Shown one piece after another: positions 34,105 through 42,590 of a DNA stretch of 64,000 nucleotides (within the stretch, counting starts at the first letter, position 1; each line of letters starts with the position of its first letter). The notes beneath the pieces were generated by a model, which was not told the DNA's origin, did not search any database, and saw nothing but the letters and a program-made list of their open reading frames with translations. The DNA is from Streptomyces sp. NBC_00285 (GTDB lineage: Bacteria; Actinomycetota; Actinomycetes; Streptomycetales; Streptomycetaceae). The translations under genes were made by a program, and so were the position numbers. Where the stretch lies: positions 6,262,001 to 6,326,000 of the forward strand of contig NZ_CP108055.1 of the NCBI RefSeq assembly GCF_036174265.1, written 5' to 3'.

Positions 34105-35268
34105 ATGGACGTCGGGCTCAAGCGCGAGCTGGAGGACAAGGTACGGGAGGGCGTTCGCCTGACCCGCGAGGACGGCATCGCGCTGTACGAGTCGGACGAC
34201 CTGGCCTGGCTCGGCGGTCTCGCACACGAGGTGCGGACGCGGAAGAACGGCGACGTCGTCCACTTCAACGTCAACCGCCACCTCAACATGACCAACGTGT
34301 GCACGGCGTCCTGCGCCTACTGCTCCTTCCAGCGCAAACCGGGCGAGAAGGACGCGTACACGATGCGCATCGAGGAGGCGGTGAAGCTCGCCAAGGCGAT
34401 GGAGGGCGAGAACCTCACCGAGCTGCACATCGTCAACGGCCTGCACCCGAACCTGCCGTGGCGCTACTACCCGCGGTCGCTGCGCGAGCTGAAGGCCGCG
34501 CTCCCGGACGTCTCCCTGAAGGCGTTCACGGCGACGGAGATCCACCACTTCGAGACGATCTCCGGGATGTCGGCGTCGGAGATCCTCGACGAGCTGATCG
34601 ACGCGGGCCTGGAGTCCCTCACCGGCGGCGGCGCGGAGATCTTCGACTGGGAGATCCGGCAGCACATCGTGGACCACCGCACCCACTGGGAGGACTGGTC
34701 CCGGATCCACCGCCTCGCGCACGAGAAGGGGCTCAAGACCCCGAGCACCATGCTGTACGGCCACATCGAGGAACCGCGGCACCGGGTCGACCACGTCCTG
34801 CGCCTGCGTGAACTCCAGGACGAGACCGGCGGCTTCCAGGTCTTCATCCCGCTGCGCTACCAGCACGACTTCGTGGACATGAAGGACGGCAAGGTGCGCA
34901 ACCGCCTCCAGGCGCGTACCCAGATGGCGACGGGCGCGGAGGCCCTGAAGACCTTCGCGGTGTCGAGGCTGCTGTTCGACAACGTCCCCCACGTCAAGGT
35001 CTTCTGGGTCATGCACGGAGTCCAGACCGCGCAGCTGGCCCTCCAGCACGGGGCGGACGACATGGACGGCTCGGTCGTGGAGTACAAGATCACCCACGAC
35101 GCCGACAACTACGGCACCCCGAACAAGCTGACCCGCGAGGACCTTCTGGACCTGATCCGCGACGCGGGGTTCCAGCCGGTGGAGCGGAACACGCGGTACG
35201 AGATCATCCGCGAGTACGACGGTCCGGACGCGGGGCGTCGGGAGGCGCCGCAGCCGATGCGGCTCTGA
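34105..35268 (+). CDS. mqnE: Aminofutalosine synthase, radical SAM
   Basis: This 387-residue radical SAM enzyme has the cluster motif C66-x3-C70-x2-C73 (VCTASCAYCSF). It joins SAM's adenosyl group to 3-[(1-carboxyvinyl)oxy]benzoate, the product of MqnA, to give aminofutalosine. The barrel is followed by a conserved C-terminal region with HGVQTAQLALQHGADDMDGS. AGGAAAGG precedes ATG 34105. Its substrate maker MqnA begins at 63407. Confidence 0.96.
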   Translation: MDVGLKRELEDKVREGVRLTREDGIALYESDDLAWLGGLAHEVRTRKNGDVVHFNVNRHLNMTNVCTASCAYCSFQRKPGEKDAYTMRIEEAVKLAKAMEGENLTELHIVNGLHPNLPWRYYPRSLRELKAALPDVSLKAFTATEIHHFETISGMSASEILDELIDAGLESLTGGGAEIFDWEIRQHIVDHRTHWEDWSRIHRLAHEKGLKTPSTMLYGHIEEPRHRVDHVLRLRELQDETGGFQVFIPLRYQHDFVDMKDGKVRNRLQARTQMATGAEALKTFAVSRLLFDNVPHVKVFWVMHGVQTAQLALQHGADDMDGSVVEYKITHDADNYGTPNKLTREDLLDLIRDAGFQPVERNTRYEIIREYDGPDAGRREAPQPMRL

Positions 35269-35305
35269 GGCCGTTCGCCGGCCGCGGCGCCGCGGGGGCC
35301 GGTGC

Positions 35306-35331
35306 GTGCGCAGTTCCCCGTGCCCCTGGGG
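35306..35331. repeat. Copy 2 of the Streptomyces interspersed repeat
   Basis: GTGCGCAGTTCCCCGTGCCC followed by CTGGGG follows mqnE. It differs from copy 1 by single bases. Confidence 0.7.
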
Positions 35332-35408
35332 TGCTGAGGCCGTTGGCTGTGAGATCGCCGAGGATGTCTGTGCCGACGGGCCTGTGGTCGTTCGTCGGCT
35401 GCGGCCCG

Positions 35409-35436
35409 GTCGCGCAGTTGCCCGCGCCCCTGGGGG
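35409..35436. repeat. Copy 3 of the Streptomyces interspersed repeat
   Basis: GGTCGCGCAGTTGCCCGCGC followed by CCCTGGGG lies 78 bp after copy 2. Together the two occupy the 256-bp mqnE-GNAT gap; no gene was seen there. Confidence 0.7.
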
Positions 35437-35525
35437 TGGGTGCTCGGAGGTGTCTGCGTCGGGGTGACGTACGTGACGCCGGGTGGGACTTGAGGCGGCC
35501 GGGTTGTAATGGCTAGCCTCGATTC

Positions 35526-36050
35526 ATGCCCCTTACGTTCACCATCGACCCGGCCGTGGGCCCCGAGCTCCGCGACGGGATCCTCGACCTGTGGACGGAC
35601 GTGTCCAACGCGGGCGGTGCCGTCGGGTTCGTGGCGCCGGTGGAGCGGGAGGCGATCCGGCCCGAGCTGGTGAAGCACCTCGCGGCGATGGCGGACGGCC
35701 GCGCCCGGCTCCTGGTCGGCCACGACGAGGACGGGCAGGTCGCCGCGGCCGCGTTCCTCACCTTCAACACCCACCGTCTGATGACCCACTGGGTGTGGCT
35801 GTACAGGGTGATGGTGCACCCCCGCCATCAGGGCCTGGGCTACGGCCGCGACCTGCTGGCTGCGGCGGCCGACGAGGCCCGGACCTTCGAGGGCATCGAG
35901 GCGGTACGGCTCACCTGCCGCGGCGGACTCGGCCTGGAGCGTTTCTACGGCTCCTGCGGCTACAAGGAGGTCGGCCGCATCCCCGGCGCGATCCGTGTCG
36001 CTCCCGGTGACGACCGCGACGACGTCATCATGCTGCTGCCGTTGGGCTGA
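35526..36050 (+). CDS. GNAT-family N-acetyltransferase
   Basis: The 174-residue protein has the acetyl-CoA motif A (YRVMVHPRHQGLGYGRDLLA, the R-x-x-G-x-G loop) and motif B (RLTCRGGLGLERFYGSCGYK). The acceptor is unknown. It stands alone after the mqn block. The start is ATG 35526. Confidence 0.92.
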   Translation: MPLTFTIDPAVGPELRDGILDLWTDVSNAGGAVGFVAPVEREAIRPELVKHLAAMADGRARLLVGHDEDGQVAAAAFLTFNTHRLMTHWVWLYRVMVHPRHQGLGYGRDLLAAAADEARTFEGIEAVRLTCRGGLGLERFYGSCGYKEVGRIPGAIRVAPGDDRDDVIMLLPLG

Positions 36051-36125
36051 CCCCCTTCGAAGATCGGGTGTCCGGCGTGCTTCACTGGACGGTGCCCCTT
36101 TTTGGAACCGGAAGAGTGGATTGAC

Positions 36126-36437
36126 ATGCTCCGCTACACGCTGATGCGCCTCGGGATCTTGGTGGGCTGCCTCGTGGTCGTCTGGGGCCTCGTCTACTCC
36201 GGCATCGCGCCCCGCGGCCTCGGCGCCTCCAACGGCATGTGGATCGTCCTGCTCTCGCTGCTGATCTCGGCCCCCATCAGCTTCGTGGTCCTCCGCAAGG
36301 AGCGTGACCGCGCCTCCGTCAAGGTCGTGCAGCGGGTCGACCGGATGAAGGCCAACCTGGAGGCGAACCGCAGCCAGGAGGACGAGGCGGTCGACGAGGC
36401 CGCCCGCGCGCAGGGCCAGGCCCCGCAGGCCTCCTGA
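36126..36437 (+). CDS. DUF4229 membrane protein
   Basis: This 103-residue protein has two hydrophobic helices (5-24 and 38-58: LGILVGCLVVVWGLVY and WIVLLSLLISAPISFVVL) followed by a charged coiled-coil-like tail. This matches the DUF4229 layout common in actinomycetes. ATG 36126 is preferred; TTG 36102 is in frame. Function unknown. Confidence 0.8.
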   Translation: MLRYTLMRLGILVGCLVVVWGLVYSGIAPRGLGASNGMWIVLLSLLISAPISFVVLRKERDRASVKVVQRVDRMKANLEANRSQEDEAVDEAARAQGQAPQAS

Positions 36438-36470
36438 CCCGGGTGCGGCGCCCTACCCCGGGCCGGACCG

Positions 36471-36476
36471 TACGCT
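36471..36476 (+). promoter_or_regulatory. Probable -10 element of a leaderless tetR transcript
   Basis: TACGCT lies with its last base seven positions before the ATG at 36483. This is the usual distance for a Streptomyces leaderless transcript, and no ribosome binding site is present. Confidence 0.45.
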
Positions 36477-36482
36477 TTGGGC

Positions 36483-37151
36483 ATGGGTGTCGTGAAGAGC
36501 AAGCGGATGCCGCGTGCCGTGCGGGAACAGCAGATGCTGGACGCCGCTGTGGAGATCTTCGGGCAGCGTGGGTACATGGCCGCCTCGATGGACGAGATCG
36601 CCGAACTCGCCGGTGTGTCCAAACCGTTGGTCTACCTGTACCTGAACTCCAAGGAAGACCTGTTCACCGCGTGCATCCGCCGGGAGGCGGCCAGGCTCAC
36701 CGAGGCCGTCCGGACGGGCGTGCGGACCGATCTGCCCGCCGACCGTCAACTCTGGGACGGGCTGCTGGCGTTCTTCACGCACACCGCGCAGAACCCGCAC
36801 GGCTGGTCCGTGCTGCACCTCCAGGCCCGTATCCACGGTGAGGCGTTCGTCGCCGAGGTGACCGCGATGCGGGAGGAGATCGTGGCGTTCGTGACCCATC
36901 TGATCGTGGTCGCCGCCCGCGAGGCACACCGTGACCCCGACCTGCCGGAGCGCGAGGTCGCCGGCCTCGGCGAGGCCCTCGTCGGCGCCGCCGAGTCCCT
37001 CGCCGCCTGGGCCAACGCCACCCCGGGCGTCACCGCGAAGCAGTCCGCCGCGACCCTCATGAACTTCGCCTGGGCCGGGCTGGGCAACCTGATGCTCGGC
37101 CGGCCATGGACCCTCCAGGACACCCCCGAGCCCCCGGTCACCGTGGCCTGA
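36483..37151 (+). CDS. TetR/AcrR-family regulator
   Basis: This protein of about 222 residues has an N-terminal TetR HTH (MLDAAVEIFGQRGYMAASMD, then AGVSKPLVYLYLNSKEDLF). Its C-terminus converges on and overlaps the MaoC gene by 14 bp. TetR regulators in this setting repress fatty-acid or polyketide-like reductase/MaoC genes; the two palindromes at 38201-38230 are its likely operators. Initiation is probably leaderless. Confidence 0.9.
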   Translation: MGVVKSKRMPRAVREQQMLDAAVEIFGQRGYMAASMDEIAELAGVSKPLVYLYLNSKEDLFTACIRREAARLTEAVRTGVRTDLPADRQLWDGLLAFFTHTAQNPHGWSVLHLQARIHGEAFVAEVTAMREEIVAFVTHLIVVAAREAHRDPDLPEREVAGLGEALVGAAESLAAWANATPGVTAKQSAATLMNFAWAGLGNLMLGRPWTLQDTPEPPVTVA

Positions 37152-38103
37152 ACGGATACACGCCCCCGCTCACATGCACGCGGTCCCCGCCGCACAGTTC
37201 GAACCGCTCCCCGTCCGACGCGTACGTCACTGTCCCCGGCAGCAGTACCGGGGCCCTGAACTCCGCCCGGATCAGCACCGCTTGAGGTGTCCCGTGGGCG
37301 GCCAGGCAGCGGGCCGCCGTCCACATGCCGTGGGCGATGGCTCTCGGGAAGCCGAAGAGGCGGGCCGTGAGCGGGTACAGGTGGATCGGGTTGCGGTCGC
37401 CGGACGCGGCGGCGTAACGCCTGCCGATGTCCCCGGCCAGCCGCCACTCGTCGACCCCGGGCAACGGACCGTGCCTCTCACGAGGTTGCTCCTGGCCCCC
37501 GTCCCCAGCCCCGGCCCCGGTCTCCGTGCGGTGCCGTGCCAGATACGTGCTGACCGACTCCCATACGACGTCCTCGCCCGCCCGCAGTTCGGTGACCACG
37601 GTGGCCTCCGTACCGCGTCGGTGCGGTGCCAACCCGTCGACGTACACCGTGAGTTCGTACTCCCCGGTCGCCGCCAGCTCCCGGTAGCGGGTGATCTCGA
37701 CCGAGGTGTGGACGAGCCCGAGCAGCGGCAGCGGGAAGTCCCGCGCGCTCATCAGCCGCATGGTCAGCGGAAAGCCCAGCACATGCGGATACGTCACCGG
37801 CAGCGCGTCCTCCCCGGTCGGGAACCCGCACACCCGCTCGTACGCGGCCAGCCGCGCCAGATCGACCCGCAGCCGGGGCAGCACCAGCCGGGTCCGGGGA
37901 CAGTCCGCGGTGGCGGAGGGCCGTTTGAAGGGGGACCGCAGGGCGCCCGCGGCGAGGAGGGGGGCGAGGGAGGGAGGCCGGGCGAGCACGACCGGCAGAC
38001 CACCCGGCCGCGGGCCACGGCGCCCCGGACCGGAGACACCCGCACCCTCGTCCCGCGTGCTGTCGTCGCACGCGTCCTCGGCCCGCATGTCGTCGGAGTG
38101 CAT
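37138..38103 (-). CDS. MaoC-like hot-dog dehydratase
   Basis: The protein has about 321 residues. The C-terminal hot-dog domain carries the hydratase-2 motif (ASGDRNPIHLYPLTARLFGF, then AIAHGMWTAAR), with D and H catalytic residues. An N-terminal degenerate hot-dog half precedes it. It would hydrate enoyl-CoA to (R)-3-hydroxyacyl-CoA. ATG 38103 is preferred; the frame is open further upstream to GTG 38196, but that stretch is the remnant of another gene. The usual upstream reductase is decayed, so the gene may now have a rewired promoter. Confidence 0.8.
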   Translation of the reverse strand: MHSDDMRAEDACDDSTRDEGAGVSGPGRRGPRPGGLPVVLARPPSLAPLLAAGALRSPFKRPSATADCPRTRLVLPRLRVDLARLAAYERVCGFPTGEDALPVTYPHVLGFPLTMRLMSARDFPLPLLGLVHTSVEITRYRELAATGEYELTVYVDGLAPHRRGTEATVVTELRAGEDVVWESVSTYLARHRTETGAGAGDGGQEQPRERHGPLPGVDEWRLAGDIGRRYAAASGDRNPIHLYPLTARLFGFPRAIAHGMWTAARCLAAHGTPQAVLIRAEFRAPVLLPGTVTYASDGERFELCGGDRVHVSGGVYPFRPR

Positions 38104-38108
38104 CCCCG

Positions 38109-38174
38109 CTACGCCCCCCGGATGAGAAGGCGGCCGGGCGCGGTGCCGGTGAAGCGCAGACAGCGGTCGGCCAT
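38109..38174 (-). pseudogene. Remnant of a FabG-type reductase N-terminus
   Basis: Reading minus from ATG 38174 (GGGAG upstream) gives 21 codons, MADRCLRFTGTAPGRLLIRG plus A, then TAG. This resembles, from memory, the N-terminus of the large actinobacterial 3-oxoacyl-ACP reductases (MADRYLRFTGTAPGRFLTRR style) that normally stand beside MaoC and TetR genes. The rest of that gene is missing and MaoC begins six bases later, so the original promoter and start now lead into MaoC. Confidence 0.6.
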
Positions 38175-38200
38175 GTCCAACTCCCTCATTGGGCACCTTG

Positions 38201-38230
38201 CTTACTCCAAAGTAAGGTTACCCGAGGTAA
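38201..38230. promoter_or_regulatory. Two adjacent palindromes, probable TetR operator
   Basis: CTTACTCCAAAGTAAG (38201-38216) is CTTACT-N4-AGTAAG, perfect arms. TTACCCGAGGTAA (38218-38230) is TTACC-N3-GGTAA, perfect arms. They lie directly upstream of the reductase remnant/MaoC and probably bind the TetR protein at 36483. Confidence 0.7.
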
Positions 38231-38464
38231 GCCCCGTATATCGAGAGGGCGCGGGCGAGACGGTCAGGCCGGGACGAAGATGAAAATTGTTCAGGATACC
38301 GTCCGGTAGGGTCCGGGACGCAAGAAATCCGACGAGGCTGCACATCTCCCCCGTCAAACCATCGCCGTACCCTCACCCTGCCATCACGCGGGCGCAATAC
38401 GATCTCCTGCCTGACCTGCGGAAACTCTTCACAGGTCGTTCTTGGTGAACCTCTGGAGTCGTCC

Positions 38465-40429
38465 GTGTCCACCTCGCACCCGTCGGCCTCCGCGACGGTC
38501 CACTCCACGACGTACGACGGCACACCGGTGCTCGTGGAGCCCGAGATCCGGTACGCGGACGGGGCGGCGCGCGAGGTGTCCGTGCCGCCGTTCGTCCCGT
38601 GGTCGACACATGGCTCGCTCGCCGAGCTGCCCTTCGACAACGCGCGCGTCGCCCCCGAGGACCGCGTCCTCAGCCGCCGTACCGGGGACGGCCGTTGGGT
38701 GGACGTGACCGCGGCCCGGTTCGCCGAGGAGGTACTGGCGGTGGCGAAGGGGCTGATCGCCACCGGGCTGGCAGCCGGAGACCGGCTCGCCGTCATGGCG
38801 CGGACGGTCTACGAGTGGACCGTCCTCGACTTCGCGGCCTGGGCCGCCGGTCTGGTCACCGTCCCGATCTACCCCACCTCCTCGGTCTTCCAGGCCCGTT
38901 GGATCCTCCAGAACTCCGGCGCGGTCGCCCTCGTCACGGAGACCGCGGAACAGGCGTCGTCCCTCGGCCCGGAACTCAGCCGGCTGCCCGACCTGCGGCA
39001 CATGTGGGTCATCGAGCGGGGCCATGTGGAGCGGCTGGCGGAGCACGGCACGGACGTGGGCGACCAGGAAGTCGCCGTACGCCGGGGCATGTTGAGCCCC
39101 GACACGCTGGCCACCGTCGTCTACACCTCGGGCACCACCGGCCGCCCCAAGGGCTGCGCCCTCACCCACGGCAACTTCCTCGCCGAGGTCGACAACGCGA
39201 TCGAACTCCTCTACCCCGTCTTCCGGTCGCGGACGAACGAGGAGGCCGCGATCCTGCACTTCCTGCCGATGTCGCACATCTTCGGCCGGATGGTCGCCGT
39301 CGCCTGTATCCGCGCCCGGGTCCGCCTCGGGCACGCGCCGAGTCTGAAGTCGGAGGAGCTCCTGCCCGACCTGGCGAGTTTCCGTCCGACCTGCCTGATC
39401 ACCATCCCGTACATGCTGGAGAAGGTGTTCAACGTCGCCCGCGCGCGGGCCGAGACCGGCGGCCGGGTGACCGCCTTCGACCGCGCGGTGGGCGTGGCCC
39501 GCCGCTACGGCGAGGCGCTGGAGTCCCGCCACGCGGGCACCGGCCCCGGCCCGGGCGCCGCGCTGAAGGCGGCCCGCACCTTCTACGATCCGCTGGTCTA
39601 CCGCCGTATCCGCAACGCCATGGGCGGCAGGGTCCGTTACATGATCTGCGGCGGCTCCCCGCTGGGCCGGCGGCTCTCCTCGTTCTACGCCGGTGCGGGC
39701 ATCGAGATCTACGAGGGCTACGGCCTGACGGAGACGACCGGCGCGTCCACCGTCACGCCTCCGCTCAAGCCCCGGATGGGGTCGGTGGGCTGGCCCCTGC
39801 CCGGCACCCGGGTCCGGATCGCGGCGGACGGCGAGATCCTGCTGGCCGGTGCCCACGTCCTGCGCGGCTACTGGGACCCGCACGGCCACGGGCTCGCCCC
39901 CGCGGCCGGTGACGGCTGGCTCGCCACCGGAGACCTCGGGCACCTGGACGACGAGGGGTACCTGTACATCACCGGCCGCAAGAAGGAGATGCTGATCACC
40001 GCGGGCGGCAAGAGCGTCGCCCCGGCCCCGCTGGAGAACTGGCTCCGCGCCCACCCCCTGATCTCCCAGGTCATGGTCGTCGGAGACACCCGCCCCTACA
40101 TCTCGGCGCTGATCACCCTCGACATGGAGGGTGTGGGGCACTGGCGCCGAATGCGGGGCAAGCACCCGGTTCCGGCCGGACTTCTGCTGGACGACGAGGA
40201 CTTGAGGAGCACGTTGCAGCGGGCGGTGGACGAGGCCAACAAGCTGGTCTCGCGCCCGGAGTCGATCCGCCGCTTCACCGTCCTGCCCGTGGACCTCACG
40301 GAGGAGGCGGGCCACCTGACCCCGTCGATGAAGCTCAAGCGGGACGTGATCGCCGAAGAGTTCGGGTCGTGGATCGAAGAGATGTACGCCGGCCCGGCCT
40401 TCGGCACGCACCACCGCGCGAGGAGCTGA
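38465..40429 (+). CDS. Long-chain fatty acid-CoA ligase, copy 1
   Basis: This 654-residue AMP-forming ligase has A3 YTSGTTGRPKGCALTHGNF, A5 YEGYGLTETTGA, A7 WLATGDLGHLDDEGYLYITG and the A8/A10 region GRKKEMLITAGGKSVAPAPL. It activates fatty acids to acyl-CoA. The start is GTG 38465. A palindrome TACCGTCCGGTA (38297-38308) lies in the 290-bp upstream gap. It is followed by a near-duplicate at 40670. Confidence 0.92.
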   Translation: MSTSHPSASATVHSTTYDGTPVLVEPEIRYADGAAREVSVPPFVPWSTHGSLAELPFDNARVAPEDRVLSRRTGDGRWVDVTAARFAEEVLAVAKGLIATGLAAGDRLAVMARTVYEWTVLDFAAWAAGLVTVPIYPTSSVFQARWILQNSGAVALVTETAEQASSLGPELSRLPDLRHMWVIERGHVERLAEHGTDVGDQEVAVRRGMLSPDTLATVVYTSGTTGRPKGCALTHGNFLAEVDNAIELLYPVFRSRTNEEAAILHFLPMSHIFGRMVAVACIRARVRLGHAPSLKSEELLPDLASFRPTCLITIPYMLEKVFNVARARAETGGRVTAFDRAVGVARRYGEALESRHAGTGPGPGAALKAARTFYDPLVYRRIRNAMGGRVRYMICGGSPLGRRLSSFYAGAGIEIYEGYGLTETTGASTVTPPLKPRMGSVGWPLPGTRVRIAADGEILLAGAHVLRGYWDPHGHGLAPAAGDGWLATGDLGHLDDEGYLYITGRKKEMLITAGGKSVAPAPLENWLRAHPLISQVMVVGDTRPYISALITLDMEGVGHWRRMRGKHPVPAGLLLDDEDLRSTLQRAVDEANKLVSRPESIRRFTVLPVDLTEEAGHLTPSMKLKRDVIAEEFGSWIEEMYAGPAFGTHHRARS

Positions 40430-40557
40430 TCCCGGTCCACAAAGACCGGCGCAGGAGCTGACAGGGGTTCACTTCGGGGTCGATACTGCACAGGCCCGTC
40501 TCCGGAACATCCCGGAATCCGCACGTACCCCCCATGTGGGGACCCTAGGATCGCCAT

Positions 40558-40573
40558 GTTAACCGGCGGTAAC
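40558..40573. promoter_or_regulatory. Inverted repeat ahead of the second ligase
   Basis: GTTAACCGGCGGTAAC (40558-40573) has GTTA/TAAC arms and near-symmetric centre, 96 bp upstream of the second ligase gene. It is a candidate operator. Confidence 0.4.
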
Positions 40574-40669
40574 CCCTGGTTCGGGCACCCCCCGTGAACG
40601 CCCAGGCACGCATCGCACGTACATCATGCAGTAAGTGCGGAATCCAGCTGCACGCCCCAGGAGTCGCTC

Positions 40670-42586
40670 ATGTCCCTCTCCTACACCTCCGGTACCGATT
40701 ACGACGGTGCACCGGTGCTTGTCGAGCCCGAGATCGTGCGGCTGGACGGAGAGGTCCGGGAGGTGTCGGTCCCGCTGCTCGCCCCGCCGGTGACCCACGG
40801 TTCGCTCGCCGACCTGCCCTTCGACAACGCGGAGACGGCGCCGGACCAGCGTGTGATGAGCCGCCGGACCCAGGACGGCGACTGGATCGACCTGACGGCG
40901 GCGGAGTTCGCGCAGCAGGTGCTCGCGACTGCGAAGGGCCTGATCTCCGAGGGGCTGATGCCGGGCGACCGTATCGCGATCATGGCGCGTACGACGTACG
41001 AGTGGACCCTCCTCGACTTCGCCGCCTGGGCCGCGGGCCTGGTCACCGTGCCCGTCTACCCCACGTCCTCCGTCTTCCAGACCCGCTTCATCCTCCAGGA
41101 CTCCGGCGCGGTCGCCCTGATCACGGAGACCGCGGGCCAGGCCACCGCCCTCGGCCCCGAGCTGAGCCGGCTGCCCGACCTCCGCCACATGTGGATCATG
41201 GAGAAGGGGCATGTGGCGCGGCTGGGCGAGCTCGGCCAGTCGGTCCCCGAGCAGGAGATCGGCGTACGGCGCGGGATGCTCGGCCCGGCCACGGTCGCCA
41301 CCATCGTCTACACGTCCGGCACCACCGGCCGCCCCAAGGGCTGTGTGCTGAGCCACGGCAACTTCCTCGCCGAGGTCGACAACGCGATCGAGCTCCTCTA
41401 CCCCGTCTTCAAGGCGAAGTCGGACGAGGACCCGGCAACGCTCCTCTTCCTGCCCATCTCGCACGTCTTCGGCCGGATGGTCGCCATCGCCTGCGTCCGC
41501 TCCGGCGTCCGCCTCGGGCACGCGCCGAGCCTCCAGGCGGAGGACCTGCTGGAGGCGCTCGGCAGCTTCAAGCCGACCTTTCTCCTCGTCATCCCCTACA
41601 TGCTGGAGAAGGTCTTCAACAACGCCCGCGCCAAGGCGGAGAGCGGCGGCCGGGTCGGCGCGTTCGACCGCGCGGTGAGCGTCGCCGTCCGCTACGGCGA
41701 GGCCATGGAGACCCGCCACGCGGGCACCGGATCCGGCCCGGGCGCGGCCCTCAAGACGTCCCGCACCTTCTACGACCAGCTGGTCTACAAGCGCATCCGC
41801 AACGCCATGGGCGGCCGCATCCGCCACATCATCTCCGGCGGCTCCCCCCTCGGCCGCCGCCTCGCCGCGTTCTACGCGGGCGCGGGCATGGAGATCTACG
41901 AGGGCTACGGCCTGACGGAGTCCACGGGAGCCGCGACGGTCACCCCGCCCCTCAAACCCCGCCTGGACACGGTCGGCTGGCCCATGCCCGGCACGAGGGT
42001 CCGCATAGCGGCGGACGGCGAGATCCTGCTGGCCGGCGGCCAGGTCTTCCGCGGCTACTGGGACCCCTACGGCGAGGGGGTGGCCCCCGCCTCCGCCGAC
42101 GGCTGGTTCCCGACGGGCGACATCGGCAAGCTGGACGACGAGGGCTATCTGACGATCACGGGCCGCAAGAAGGAGATCCTGATCACGGCGGGCGGCAAGA
42201 ACGTCGCCCCGGCCCCCCTGGAGAACTGGCTCCGCTCGCACCCCCTGATCTCCCAGTGCATGGTCCTCGGCGACCGCCGCCCCTACATCTCGGCGCTGAT
42301 CACCCTCGACATGGACGGCGTCAACCACTGGCGCCAGATGAACGGCAAGCACCCGGTTCCCGCCGAACTCCTGCTGAGCGACGAGGAGTTGCACCAGATC
42401 CTCCAGAGAGCGGTGGACGACGCGAACAAGCTGGTCTCCCGCCCCGAGTCCATCCGCCGCTTCACCGTCCTGCCGACCGACCTCACCGAGGCGGCCGGGC
42501 ACCTGACCCCGTCTCTCAAACTCCGCCGCGAAGCCGTGATGCGGGACTTCGCGGCGGAGATCGAGGGACTGTACGTGAAGAAGTGA
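40670..42586 (+). CDS. Long-chain fatty acid-CoA ligase, copy 2
   Basis: This 638-residue ligase is closely similar to its upstream neighbour over its full length: YTSGTTGRPKGCVLSHGNF (A3), YEGYGLTESTGA (A5), WFPTGDIGKLDDEGYLTITG (A7) and GRKKEILITAGGKNVAPAPL. CAGGAG precedes ATG 40670. The pair is a tandem duplication; each has its own upstream region with a palindrome, so they are probably controlled separately. The stop lies four bases from the convergent PNGase stop. Confidence 0.92.
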   Translation: MSLSYTSGTDYDGAPVLVEPEIVRLDGEVREVSVPLLAPPVTHGSLADLPFDNAETAPDQRVMSRRTQDGDWIDLTAAEFAQQVLATAKGLISEGLMPGDRIAIMARTTYEWTLLDFAAWAAGLVTVPVYPTSSVFQTRFILQDSGAVALITETAGQATALGPELSRLPDLRHMWIMEKGHVARLGELGQSVPEQEIGVRRGMLGPATVATIVYTSGTTGRPKGCVLSHGNFLAEVDNAIELLYPVFKAKSDEDPATLLFLPISHVFGRMVAIACVRSGVRLGHAPSLQAEDLLEALGSFKPTFLLVIPYMLEKVFNNARAKAESGGRVGAFDRAVSVAVRYGEAMETRHAGTGSGPGAALKTSRTFYDQLVYKRIRNAMGGRIRHIISGGSPLGRRLAAFYAGAGMEIYEGYGLTESTGAATVTPPLKPRLDTVGWPMPGTRVRIAADGEILLAGGQVFRGYWDPYGEGVAPASADGWFPTGDIGKLDDEGYLTITGRKKEILITAGGKNVAPAPLENWLRSHPLISQCMVLGDRRPYISALITLDMDGVNHWRQMNGKHPVPAELLLSDEELHQILQRAVDDANKLVSRPESIRRFTVLPTDLTEAAGHLTPSLKLRREAVMRDFAAEIEGLYVKK

Positions 42587-42590
42587 CGCC

